Origin: Fomitopsis serialis
Lineage: Eukaryota > Basidiomycota > Agaricomycetes > Polyporales > Fomitopsidaceae
Direction: 5' to 3'
DNA: 64,000 nt
Assembly: GCF_022376445.1 (NCBI RefSeq)
Contig: NW_025954962.1
Span: forward strand, 620,001-684,000
The translations under genes and the position numbers were made by a program. The notes below the pieces were generated by a model. It was not told where the DNA came from, did no database searches, and was given only the letters and a program-made list of their open reading frames with translations. This document shows positions 48,401-60,049 of the stretch, piece after piece; position 1 is the first letter of the stretch, and each line of letters opens with the position of its first letter.

Positions 48401-49874
48401 CCAAGGCTGAGTTCAACGAGCTCTCGAACAAAAACGAAGTGATGAAGAACTACGTCGGCATCTTGCAGAAGATCCTTCGTCTCCGCCAGATCTGTGACCA
48501 TTTCGAGCTCGTACAGAACAAGGGTCTTGGCCTCCTCGGTGATGCGCAAGGTCAGGCGGTGTCGTACGACGACATCATAGCCACGGTTGCTCGAGAGGGT
48601 TTGAACCTACAGCGAGCCACCACGATATTCGCTCTTCTCAAGGAAGCGGGCGTCACGCAGTGCGTGGAATGCGGGGGCGAACTTGCCAGCTCGCAATATA
48701 GCCTTGACGGTGGTCTTGGCGAGGCGGAAGGTGTTGCGGGCTCAGGAAAGCGCGGAAGGAAGCCCAAGGCATCGTCCTCCCGAGCCTCGACGCGTCAGAA
48801 TAGCCCGTCTGCGCCGCATCCTATCCTCACCCGCTGCCAGCATCTGTTCTGCCTCGGCTGCTTCCGCAATTCTGTCGCTCCTGGGTGGCCTAATGTACCG
48901 CAAGACGCTGGGCGTTGTTGTTCTGTGTGTCAGACCGGGCTCAACTTCTTCGACGTCGTCGAGGTCAATCCCGAAGGCGCGCTACCGGACGCACTTACGA
49001 AGAAGAAGGCAGTCAAGAAGGAGAAGAGGCAGAAGGGTATTCTGATGGAGAACTTCCATCCATCCACAAAGGTGAAGGCGCTGCTGTCCGACTTGATGGA
49101 GATTTCGCGAGCAAATCCGTACTCGGCGAATTATGACCATCGTCGATTGAAGTACAAATGATCGACGGCGACGGCAACGCCATCGAGAACGGTGTGGTCA
49201 AGACGGTGGTGTTGTGAGTACCTCCTTTTTCATTATCGATCCCTCGACTGATGGTCGACGTAGCTCGCAATGGACAACAATGCTCGATAAGTGAGTCTGG
49301 TCGTTGCATCTATTGAGCGGAGAGTTTTGACATTATGTCAGGGTTGAGGACGCATTGGAAGTCACGGGCATCCGTTACAGTCGGTTGGATGGAACGATGA
49401 AGCGTGATGAACGAACGCGAGCCATGGATTCCTTGAAGCACGACCCTAGCTGTGAAGTTTTGCTTGTCAGTCTGAAGGCTGGCGGAGTGGGTCTCAACCT
49501 CACTGCCGCTCAGCGTGTATACTTGATGGATCCGTATTGGTATGCTCGTTCTTCTATGTCGGACGCTCTCGCTGAACTTGACAATCAGGAATCCTGCTGT
49601 GGAGAATCAAGCCGTGGATCGTATTGTATGCTCCATCTCATTTGCTCGTCGTGCGTTCAGTTCTAACGACCTTTGCCCGTAGCATCGCCTTGGTCAGACG
49701 CGTCCTGTCCTTACGGTCAAATACATCATCGAGAACTCAATTGAGGATCGACTGCTGGAGGTGCAGAGGAAGAAGACCGAACTTGCAAACATGACTTTAG
49801 GAGGTTCGAGCTTCAGCAAGGCGGAGATGCTCCAACGTCGTATGGAAGAATTGAACCAGCTGTTCGGGAGTTAA
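45441..49874 (+). CDS. SNF2 ATPase with embedded RING, RAD5/Uls1-like
   Basis: DNA translocase and probable ubiquitin ligase of the RAD5/RAD16/Uls1 group. The ATG at 45441 opens a Ser/Pro-rich region with two SUMO-interaction-like motifs, IDLTLDDDD (45531-45557) and VIDLTSSPS (about 45956-45982). A folded segment (TVTALVLYPIPYL to GFLLDHP, about 46060-46500) could be a divergent HIRAN domain. The SNF2 core follows: SILADD/MGLGKT across an intron near 47037-47098, VVLDEAH, CLTGTPVQNKLDDVF, FRxRRTK-type CITLRRTKES, VVFSQWTTMLDK, KAGGVGLNLTAAQ, and DRIHRLGQTRPV. A RING lies between the lobes (CVECGGEL near 48661, then RCQHLFCLGCF and CSVC near 48830-48940). Frame breaks lie near 47446, 48100 and 49137, each repaired by one base. 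The stop is at 49872-49874. Confidence 0.83.
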
Positions 49875-50033
49875 GTAACATATTCATTATGATATTCTGC
49901 TAGACGATTCAGCTCTATGAGCATCTTGTACCTTAGCTTCTCAGGATGTAATGGCTGTCGCGCTTTGAAATCGATTGTCACTGTTCCATTGCTCTCGAAG
50001 TACCCGCTTAGCCCTAGACGCAGCGTAGCTCTA

Positions 50034-53000
50034 CTAGAAGCCAAAATGACCACCAGACTTCCTGCCGCCCCAGGAATAGACGAGCATGGCAGCAAGGAAG
50101 AGGCCTAGTGTCACACCAATTCCGACTTCGATCATGCGTACACCCAAGTCGAAGCTGTTGCTGTACTCCTGTGAGGACGAGTTGTAGCTACCGATGAGCC
50201 CACCATTGTTTCCGAGCGCTGACTACAATCATGTCACTCGTTTGTCAATATGCCGATAGACGGAGTAGGAGTAGATGGCGTACGCACCGGGACCAAGAAC
50301 AAGACGCCGGTCACCATGACTGTGAAAGCCGTGCCTCCGCCGAGTCGGGACCAAATGTTCCCGCAAACGCCAATCACGACTGAACCAACAGCAGAGACCA
50401 TCTCCGGCCGATCCGAGAAAACGAGGTTGGCACCTCTGTTGGCGGCATACGCAGCACACGAGAAAAAGACCATGGCCGCCATTTGCGCACTCTTGATAGA
50501 CTGAAGATTCGCCAGTGACGAGCAGAACGAGTAGATCGGCACCAGAAAGAATGCGGTCCACCAAGGGAACGGCTGCCTCCACCACGGCCAAGTCGGATCA
50601 CGGTAACATCCTGAGCAGGTGTATGATAAAGACCTTCTGACTGGACACCTAGGTTCGGAAACTACTGACCTTTGATGACGCGACTCTGCGCCTGACTAAT
50701 ATCCGTGAACGACCACATGCCAGCCGTCTGCTCTACCGGTATGGATGCGTTGTTGTTCAGCAAGTAGCCATGATAGGCATGACTTTCGAGTAGCGTAGTG
50801 ATGTCCTGCATTTTCCGAGCTTCGGGGACGATGACTAGGAAGAGCTCGGACCCGATCGTCAAACCAAATCCCTGACACAGGTGAGTATGTCGTATGACCT
50901 AGAATCTATGGACACACCAAAAATAGCGTATAGATGACCGCGTAGACCATTCTGACGGACCCGCACATGATGTTCTGCGCTGTAAGTTCCAGCGCAGAAA
51001 CCACTGACGAATAACAGCATAAGGAGTCGTTCAGGAGAAATAGGTGCATTACTCACACACTGTGAATCCCGGAAGCACAAGAACGACGCCTCCTGAGGAA
51101 ATAGCGCTAAAACAGAAGACCTGATTGGGAACGGTTCCGAGGCCACGAGCGACAAAAGATACGATGATGGAAACGGAGATCCTACGAGGTTGGCATTAGA
51201 CAGCGCATCGTCCCATTAAATATTCGACCACTCACTCGTAGACGTTAGCGTATACAGAGCTCTTCGACGCTGCCCGCAAGCCGAGTATTTGCAGTATTGA
51301 TGCAGCCGCACCGGCGAGGAACATGTCCAGGAGGGACCCACCAAACGCAACTACGCAGATAATCGACGCGCATATGAACGCCAGCAGACACCGGAGGTAT
51401 ATCGAATAAAGGGGCTTCGCATGGAGAATCTCATCCAGTCTTGATATGCCCTCGTCAGTGCTGATCCTGTCATGGAGGACGTCTCGGTACACTGTGTGAA
51501 CCCTGTGCAACGACGTGAGCGCGACCCGTCCACTTGCGCGGATGAAGTGGATCTCGTTCGTATTTCCAGACTGACTCTGGAACGTCGTCATGATCATGTT
51601 CGGGAAGTGAACGAAGCGCGCATTGAGGCGGAGGACGTGCGAGGCGGACTGTAGCTGCGATTCGATCCGGTGTGAGGGAGCACCGAAGGCCAGAAGCGCC
51701 TTGGCAAGCTTCATGACGAACTTCTCCCGTTTGATACTCACTGCAAAACGAGGCAATGGGATATGTCAAAATAGTAGAGTGACCAGAGGCACTGCGGACT
51801 TACTCGTGGTGTTCCGCTTGCAGCTCGGACGAGGATTTCTTCGGCGTTCTTCATCATCTGAACTTTCTCTCGGTATGCATGCTTGGACCGCCCTGGCGGG
51901 CTCTCCTTGACCACGTCCTTACTCTGCTTCCTGCCGAAAGGCCAGAACACCCGCGAGTCTTTCCTTTCGCCATCATTGGACTCACCTCGTTCGAAGGGGC
52001 GACAAGCGTGGCCGACGATGTGTTCAGAGAGTTGCGGGCACAGAAGTCGAAGTGCCTCCTTCTTGCGCATTGAACCTCCGTACCCATTCGGCGGTCTACG
52101 CGCTTCCTCCCTTGCTGCGCATACGTCGTGGTAAAGCTGTCGAGAGGTGTAGACTTAGGCGACACTTCTTCATGGATATTGCCAGTATCCCGGCCGCCCG
52201 GATATTCCGCTTCCTTGAACGAGAAGTAATCTGCATCATCGGTGGACCGTCCAATCTCGTACCCGTCGAAAAGTCCAGGGGATGATTGAGATCCTGGCGA
52301 ATATTGATGTGCAGAATCTTCATCTGCTCCTTAGCATCGTGGCAGTGTGAACGGCCCAAGGGCCTTCTTCGCCGGGCTGGACGCAAGACGATCGCCGTCC
52401 CTGCAGGTAGCCACCTGGCGTAGGAGCCTCGTCGTAGCGCCTGCCGAAACCCCTCCTCGTCCCGCTACCGGTAGGTGAGTCCGTCCCGTGTACGCCGGTA
52501 TCAGGCGGCTTGGGTGGTCCGCTCAGCGGTGCGGAAACCTTGGATTCCGAAGTGGGGATGATGAACGCATCGTCCGCAGACCTGTTCGTCTCTATGCTGA
52601 GTGGAGACACTGTCTCGATATCCGCCACGATGAGGCTAGACCGGCTTCGTCCTAGTTCGGAGAACGGTCGGTGGTCTGGAGGGGAGAACTCATCGTACTG
52701 GCTGCTCTCATCCATCCCGAACCCACTGCTAGCTCGGGAGTCTACGGTGTAGACACTTGGAGGCGACGGTACCTCTGGGCCGGAGAAGTCATGAGCTCCT
52801 TGCACATTGTCGAGTCCCCTTTCCGCGTGGATAGAACCACTAGCGCTGGACCGGTCGATAGTGGGGTTTCTAAGGGATGTGTTCGGAAGAGGGCGAGCGT
52901 CGAGATGCCTGGACTCGTAGGGCTGATCGAAGCTGTTTCTTCGACTCCCGGTACCAGTAGAGGCCCAGACATCAGGGGTGTTGGCGTTTCGAGACCTCGC

Positions 53001-53039
53001 AGTACTACTGCCAAGTGAAGATGAGCGGGTGGATGGCAT
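50034..53039 (-). CDS. ThrE/Prm10 family multi-pass membrane protein
   Basis: Member of the putative threonine/serine exporter family that includes yeast Prm10. The ATG at 53039 opens a Ser-rich cytoplasmic region (MPSTRSSSLGSSTARSRN). The ThrE domain begins with EKFVMKLAKALLAFGAPSHR and RFVHFPNMIMTTFQ (about 51730-51570). Membrane segments follow: LAFICASIICVVAFGGSLL, GGVVLVLPGF, VRMVYAVIYTLFLGFGLTI, FFLVPIYSFCSSL, AMVFFSCAAYAA, and near the end GVRMIEVGIGVTLGLFLAAML. The stop at 50034-50036 follows SGGHFGF. Small introns are present. One-base breaks are inferred near 52065 and 52240, and one splice phase near 51740 does not close. Substrate is unknown. It converges on the SNF2-RING gene, 159 bp apart. 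Confidence 0.8.
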
Positions 53040-53846
53040 GGCGAGAAATACAGGAACAAGCGGCAGCGACGTCGAAGGCGTACGGTGCTAAGGATGTGTC
53101 GAAGACAAAGTGGAAAGGCCAGCTTTCGGTATGATAGAGGGCACAGCACTCTGAGAGGAAGCAAAGAAAGGGAGAGAGCAGCCGACCGAGTTCTAAGTGC
53201 GTAGGGAGTGGGGCGAGGGAGGGGGCTGACATGTTATCCTCAGCCTTGCAGTCGAGGCTGCCGGTTGAGATTCGGATAGATCAGAGGTCCACCCTGTCAG
53301 CATCGATACGGCTGCGTGAATGAGTACGTTGTGAGAGGCGCAGGAAAATACCAAGTGGTGTGGATGTGACAACACACCAACGATGCGCACAGAAGCCTAC
53401 CAACATAAACACTGAGAGAAGATGCGTGTCGCGTACAGAGGACTGAGCGCGAATCCACGTGATCGTGTTGCGCCCACCGCGCGCGTCCCGCCGTGATCGA
53501 TAAGTGCGAAGTAGACGACTGGAGGCCTTGAGGAGGGACGATGAGAGTATCTCTTTTTGGTCAGCAACGGAGACTAGGGGGATCACCTGTGTGAGTGTTA
53601 TCAAAGCATTATCGATCCCAAAGAGCAGTAGAGCGTATAGAAAGGCATGATACCCTGACATACAAGGTACCCGCGTCTCAACAGCAGTCGACTTACCCTA
53701 CAGTAAAACGGCGCCCCAACACGGGCAAATACACCCATCATCATACTCGTGACAACCACACACTAGGCTACAAAGCGTCTCTGAAGCAGTCCTTCCACAA
53801 AGACACAAGGGGTATCATGAGCCACCACCCAGGGTCCCAGCGCGTC
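53040..53846. other. intergenic region
   Basis: Upstream of the ThrE-family gene and downstream of the methyltransferase gene, both on the minus strand. Short frames only; nothing recognised. Confidence 0.45.
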
Positions 53847-56424
53847 CTATGACACGCTGTCTATCCGCACCTTCGTCCCTACCATGACTCTGATCGACCG
53901 GCTGAACCCCATCAGATCCTCCTCCTTCGCGTGTCTCCGCGCGTCCAGGATATCCTGCCGGAGCCGCTCCTCCTCGAGCGTCTCCGCCCGTGTGACGGGG
54001 TCCCGGCGGGGGTACTGCCACCCGTTCAGGACCATACTGTACCAGAGCGACACTCGCGCACGGACATCGCTACGGACGACCGATGTCAGCCAAGAAACCC
54101 CGCGGAACCCCGACTGCAAGGCAACCGACGCACCTCCGATACCTCTCCACCCACCCCTCAAACTTCTCGCGCAACGCGGCCTGCGCGAAGTCCGCCTCCT
54201 CCCAGCCGCACTCCTTCCTTAGCCGCCGCGCCTCCTCCGGCTTCTCCACGCGCGCCTGCAGCTCCTCCCACATCGCCTCCTTCACGCTGAGCACGAACCC
54301 GAGCGCGCGGAAGAGCTGCATGTTCAGCTGTGCTCCGGCAGCGCAGGATCGTCTCCATCGGGAGGAGCTGCACGTCCCCGAGCGACGCGCCGTCCGTGCG
54401 CAGGTCGCCCGCGGGCACGCTCGGCCGGTCCGTCGCGCTCGACCCGGACGTGTGCGAGATGGAGTACGAGTCGCGGTGCGGCCCGCCGGTGCGCGAGTCG
54501 CGTTGCGAGTTGAGCGAGGGCCGCGAGCTGCTGCTTCCGCGTGTGCTACGCGTCGACTTCATGCTCGGGCTCGGGCTCAAGGGCGCAGTCGCATGTGAGC
54601 CCTGGGCTGCTACTGCATTTGCATTCGAGTGTGACGGTGGACTGGTGTTCGGAGGGCTAGTATGCGGAGTGGGATTATGGTGTAGACTATCTGTCGAGTC
54701 TGCAGACTGGTCTGGCTGGATAAGAGGAAGGTCGCTCATCGACGAGCGTGCGCTATGTGTCGTTGGCTCCGTGCTCACGACGGAATCCAGCGTCGGCGTG
54801 CTCGTGGTCGGCAGGGACTGCAATGCATCTGTTGCGCTATTTGCCGTGGATGGGAGAGAATCATAACTCCCTCGTGGTGGCTCTCGCTCACGCGTAGGCT
54901 CCGACGCAGATGAGGTGACCGAAAGATGTAGCTGAAGTCCTTCCAGCCCGGCGGGGAGAGGCGCAAGGGGTGCAAGCGGGGGCATCGGGAACTGGAGGAC
55001 TGGCGGGGAAATGACCTGTCCGAAGATCGCGGAGAAGTAATTAGGCAGACATGCTTCCGCGCAAGTCAGCTGCAGCACATTACATAGAACCGCCCACGGA
55101 GACTCACAGCTCGGAACACGGTTGATGAACCGATTTTCAAACACGTCTTGGAAGAGGCTCTCGAGGAACGCGTGCTCGTGCGGTTCTTCTTGGGATTCTT
55201 CATCGCGCTCATAGCGCTCGAGCGTCGGCAATGGCGGGGGAAAGCGCGGAGAGCCGCCGGGGCCAGGGAAGTGCGCACCTGGCCCACGGATGTGCGCGTG
55301 TAGCGGCTCCGTGAACCATCGGGGCAGCACGGGGAAGATAGCGTCTGAGCATGCGGCGATGAGAACGAGCGTGCATGGTGTGGGGACGCGCGCCACTTAG
55401 TCAGTTGCCAGTATTGCGTGCGCAGAAGCCGGGTGTGGGCGCACCTTCCTCAATCTGCTCAATGGTCCCACCTGTGCTCAACACACGTCGGATATCCTGG
55501 GAACGAGAGGTGTGTGATCATTGTTGGCGCGGTGAGAAGGGCGCTGAATTACCTCGTAGAGCGACATCCACTGGCGTGATAGAAGGAGCAGATTGAGTTC
55601 AATGGACGCGGGCGCGACGAGGGGGAGGAGTGACCTTGTTCTCTGGGACCGCGAACGCGAGCCCATTGATGTGCACGAAGTCGAATTCCTCGTCCTCGAA
55701 TGGCAGGCGTTGTCTGAGACTGAAGTTGGTTGTGAGAAGCGATAAAAAAGGATACACGAGACGGGCTACGCACAAGTTACCGTGTTTCCACTCGATGCGT
55801 TTGGCTATGTCATCTTCCAGTACCCATGTTGGGATCTGTACGTTCATCAGGTCATAGCCCACCTGCGCACACTCTCAGTTGTGGGCCTTTTGAGACCATA
55901 CCACTGACGTACGAACGTGCAGTCTGGCCAATCTCTCGCTGCGGCGATTGTCCAGGCACCCATCTAGCGCCTTGGCTCAGTTTAGAGCTCTTGCGCCGTC
56001 TTGCGCTCATACGCACCCCGCATCCAAGGTCCAGACATCGTTTTGGGTATCCTCCCGGGAAGTCTGTGAACGTACCCGAGCCGTGCTTGGCGGTGCGGAT
56101 CAGCTCGTAATCGAGAAGGACACTGGGCAGGCGGAGGTGTGAGTGGCATGCGCGCGGAGATCATACGCACAAACGGACTCACAGCTCGAGATCTTCGCGG
56201 TTATAGCTCGCCGGATACGGGGCCTTGTCGCGGTTATAGCTATGCAGTTTCGAGCCGTACTGGATGAGAAAGCGTTCCTCGCGGGGAGGATGACTCCTGG
56301 ATTCGTTCGAGTCGGAGGGTGGTAGGTAGGATTCTCGGTAAGGGCTGTCGCTCCGACGGGGTTCGGAGGACGGGGGAGAGGCAGCGGGATGTTTGAGTAC
56401 CGAAGGCGTAGGGCGGACGAGCAT
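53847..56424 (-). CDS. SAM-dependent methyltransferase with long disordered insert
   Basis: The ATG at 56424 opens MLVRPTPSVLKHPAASPP, a Ser/Pro-rich leader ending in FLIQYGSKLHSYNRDKAPY. The Rossmann-type core follows: ELIRTAKHGSGTFTDFPGGY, then CLDLGCG with GAWTIAAARDW across an intron (motif I), GYDLMNVQIP, and LPFEDEEFDFVHINGLAFAV (about 55700-55640). After GTIEQIEEDAIFPVLPRWF, over 250 residues of low-complexity Ser/Thr/Pro sequence lie at about 54920-54360. A helical C-terminal segment resumes with LFRALGFVLSVKEAMWEEL and VSLWYSMVLNGWQYPRRDP, ending at the stop at 53847. A one-base break lies near 54347 between the two parts. Methyl acceptor unknown; the fold assignment is good. It is divergent from GNL1. 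Confidence 0.75.
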
Positions 56425-57001
56425 GGCGGGTCGGGGAGGGATGGGGGACAGAAGAGAGTGGAGGGCGTCTCAGGCTGGGTCGGGGGATAGATGCTATAAG
56501 GTACGACGGATCGGGGGAGACTTCCACGGGTCGGCCGCTTCGCGCTCGATCAGCCAGGCCGTGGTGGCACACCCTGATTTCTGGCGTCCACTTTCTCCTC
56601 GGCTCTTCAGATGCATGCAGCGCGCTGCCGCCTGCATCGAGGCGGCAGCGCTGCTAGTAGCGGTCCTCGTGTCGCGCGCGGGAGCAGGCGGGGGACCAGA
56701 TACAGCACCCGGTCTGCGTTCGTGGGGCGATCCGCGGGCGCGTCGCTGGGGAAGTCGAGGGGCATCCAGAGAGGCGTCGCCATGTTTGGCAGGGGCAGAA
56801 GGGGATCATGATGCTCATCGCCAGCGACGAGGACACTGCCAGCTGATGGGGAGCGCATTCCTGGGTGTGAAGCCCGGTTGGATCGCAGCCCCGCGCACGT
56901 CTTGCCTTATCCGGCACTCCGCTCAAGCTTAATTGGGCGTCTATCGAGATCCCACCGCCTCAGATTGTGATCGTACCGGACGCCTCCCAGCCACCGCCCC
57001 C
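56425..57001. other. divergent promoter region, methyltransferase/GNL1
   Basis: 577 bp between two divergent starts. GC-rich, with no recognised element. Confidence 0.4.
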
Positions 57002-59324
57002 ATGGCCCACCACAAGAAGCCGTTCTCTGCGAAGAGGCGCAAGGAGCAGCTCCAGCTCAAGCGCGCAGTCAAGCGCGGCGAGGCCGAGCCCCCGCCCAAG
57101 CTCGACCGCCACGGCCGCCTCAGAAAACCCCACACGGCTGGGCAGCGCGTCCGAATCTCAGCCTGCCGCGGACGCGTCCCGCCGCCTCCAATCATCCTTC
57201 GTTAAACTATCCGCCGACTTCCTGAACGATACCCGCACACTTGCGTCCGACCTCGCGCTCACTAGGCCGATCCCGCCCCAGGCCGCGATCTGGCCAGAGC
57301 GATCCGTAGGATTGCCGGCGAAGCGAATTTGACCTTGACCTGTCCGAAGCGGCCAAGTGGCGGTATGACATGTCGAAGAAGGAGGTCGAGGCGAACGAGG
57401 AAGGCCTCTTCAGAAAGTGGCTTGCGCAGACCGATGATGCTGTCAATCACCGGGCTACTGCAATCAGCCAGCCGGATCCCGACCACCCCGCCCCCGCAGC
57501 CAAGATGCCCAGCGCACCCACGTCCTTCGAGCGCAACCTCGAGGTCTGGCGGCAGCTGTACGTCCACCATCCTTCTCTCTCTGCAGCCTACATACTTAGC
57601 TCGCATCCAGTTGGCGCGTGACCGAGATCTCCCAGATCCTCCTCATCCTCCTCGATGCTCGCTGTCCCCTCCTGCACTACCCGCCTGCTCTATCTTCTTA
57701 CCTCGCTGGCCTCCCCTATGCTTCGCGCAGGCGCGTTGTGCTGGTTCTCACAAAGGTCGACATCGTAGGCCCCGCACGCGCCGATGCGTGGGCCGCGTAT
57801 CTGCGCGAACAGTACCCAGGCACGCGCGTCGTCCAAGTCGAGTCGTACACCGTCTCGGACGGCGAACCTGCCCCCGCGCAGGGAAAGAGGGCACCGGAAT
57901 CGCGCCTCTCTTCCGTCTTCCGCCATACGCTCGTCGAGACGCTCAAGGACGCGCACGCGGAACTCCTCACGCCGCCCGAGGACGTGAGGAGCGACGCGGA
58001 GAAGCTCGCGCGGTGGAGGCCCCGCGTGCGGCGCGAGGTTGACTGGAAGGCTGTCCTCGAGGCAGAGGGCGAGCGCGTAGGGAGTGTTGTCGGCGGGACG
58101 GCGGCGCCTCGCTCGGCCACTCATCCACAGGAAGAGCACAACAGATTGAAACAGGGAAAGCCCACCGTTCGATGACGAGGGCAGCGAGGAGAATCAAGGC
58201 GGAGATGCCGTGGCACCGGAGTTCCTAACAATTGGCCTCATAGGTTCGTCTTCCCATCTATCATGCCTGACCCACGAGCCACAGCCAGTCACAGGCCAGC
58301 CAAACGTAGGGAAGTCATCCCTGTTAAACGCGCTCTTCGGCCAACACAAGGTGAAGGCGTCTCGGACGCCGGGCAAGGTGCGTCCCGACGACCGCGGCCG
58401 GATAGGCCCATTCCGTCTCAGCTCACCCGGTATCTCTATGCCCACAGACGAAGTATTTCCAGACGCTCTTCTGGACGCCCGAGGTGCGCCTCGTCGATTG
58501 TCCTGGGCTGGTCATGCCTAGCTTCGTCCCCATGGAGACTCAGGTGGGCAGCACTACTCGTCGCCTCCTTCCCTCCATCTACCGCGTCTCCTTCGCTACA
58601 CAAAGTGACCGGGCGCCCCGGCCATCTAACATGCTCTCACCAGGTCCTCTCCGCAATCCTGCCCATCTCGCGCGTCTCCGCCGCGGCCCTCTGCACGTAC
58701 CACGCCGCGCAGCTCCTCCCGCTCGAGCGTGTCTTCCAGCTCACGCAGCCCACGCTCGCCTCCCCGCTGCCCGAGGACCGCCGGACGTGGCGCGCCGGGA
58801 TGCGCCCGCGCACGGAGGCTGACGGCGAGGCGCAGGAGCGGGCGTGGACGGCGATGGACGTGCTGACGGCGTACGCGCTCCGCAAGAGCTGGATGACCGC
58901 GAAGGCGGGGCGGCCGGACGTCAGCCGCGCGGGGAACGCCAGTGAGTGTTTGCTGTTGTCGACTGAGATACATCGCGCTCAGGAATGCCGTGTCGTGTCG
59001 TTAGTCCTGCGCGCCCTCGCAGAGGCTCGGATCCGCTGGGCGTTCTGGCCGCCGGGGACGGACCCGCACGTCGTGGAGGAGCACATGGGGCGTCGAGGGT
59101 GCCGGAATATGGATCCCTACTTCCGCTGATCCTGATCACGATGTGGACATGGAGAGCGATGATGACGCCGCGGCACAGTCGGATCGCGAGGAGTCTGCCG
59201 CGGAGGATGCAACGGAAGACGAAGAGGAGCTAGGAGACCCGACGCCAGCTGTCAGCGGTGCTTCCAGTCGGTTTGCAGCTTGACGATGGAGGACGACTCG
59301 GAGTCAGAAGCGTCGGATGACTGA
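57002..59324 (+). CDS. GNL1-type circularly permuted GTPase
   Basis: Homologue of human GNL1, a nucleolar/nuclear HSR1-MMR1 GTPase. The ATG at 57002 opens MAHHKKPFSAKRRKEQLQLK, a basic leader typical of the family. Then come SFVKLSADFLNDTRTLASDL, PKRPKWRYDMSKKEVE, and FERNLEVWRQLWRV. Permuted motifs follow: G4 LTKVDI (about 57752), G1 GQPNVGKSS (58293-58319 after an intron), the TPGK switch then TKYFQT, and G3 VDCPGLVMP (58490-58516). The tail is strongly acidic (DMESDDDAAAQSDREE). Breaks lie near 57130, 57353, 59125 and 59275; each needs a base or two. Without repair the frame would stop at PYFR (59127-59129). The stop at 59322-59324 assumes repair. Confidence 0.83.
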
Positions 59325-60049
59325 GCCTGTTCTCGCATCCAGTGTACTGCCAGTTACTCACGCGACACATTGGCCCGGACTCGGGTACAACACTCCATGT
59401 ACTATTATAGACAATCAATGCATACTTGGCACCGAATGTACTTGCAAGATGAGGACGAGAACGTATGTCATCTATAAGCGAGCAAGCATGCAAAAGACAT
59501 CAACGTATGGACTTGAACAAGAACAATAAACACAAAAACAATGTACTGATAGGAACGAGGAATGCACAACGAAATAACTTGGGTTGAAACAAAGCAGAGT
59601 TCATATAAACACCCGACCGGTCAACCGCATCCAGAACCACAGGGTAGCATTGTCACAGCCACGATTCGCTGAACATTTGACCTGTGGCATATCGGAGGCT
59701 CACAGCACTCGTGTGGGCGAGAAGACACGACTAGCGACGTCCACGAGAAGATGAAGCAGAAGCGCACAGCGTCAAGGAGAATCACGAACAACGGGTGCAT
59801 TCTCACCGGGTAAGTAGGGGAAATACGGACACGGGGAGGGTCAGGGAACAGGGAGTAAGAGCAAGCACGGAAGGGGCGCGGAGGATGGGCAGCCTCGGCG
59901 GGCAAGGGCCGGAACAACAAAGTAATAAGGTATCTTGAATAGCTCTCCTGCGTTCATATCCATACACAGCGCCAGCAACGGCGACACCGGGACCAACGGT
60001 CTTCTACCTGCGCCGAAACGTGGTCCCTCCGCAGCAGCCCTGACGCGGC
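59325..60049. other. intergenic region between convergent genes
   Basis: 3' flanks of GNL1 and the Ser-rich surface protein. A-rich around 59515-59550. No gene seen. Confidence 0.45.

Noticed and set aside
54083..54866. Plus-strand frames of 171 and 178 codons
   Set aside because: Antisense to the low-complexity insert and C-terminus of the methyltransferase; no motif of their own.
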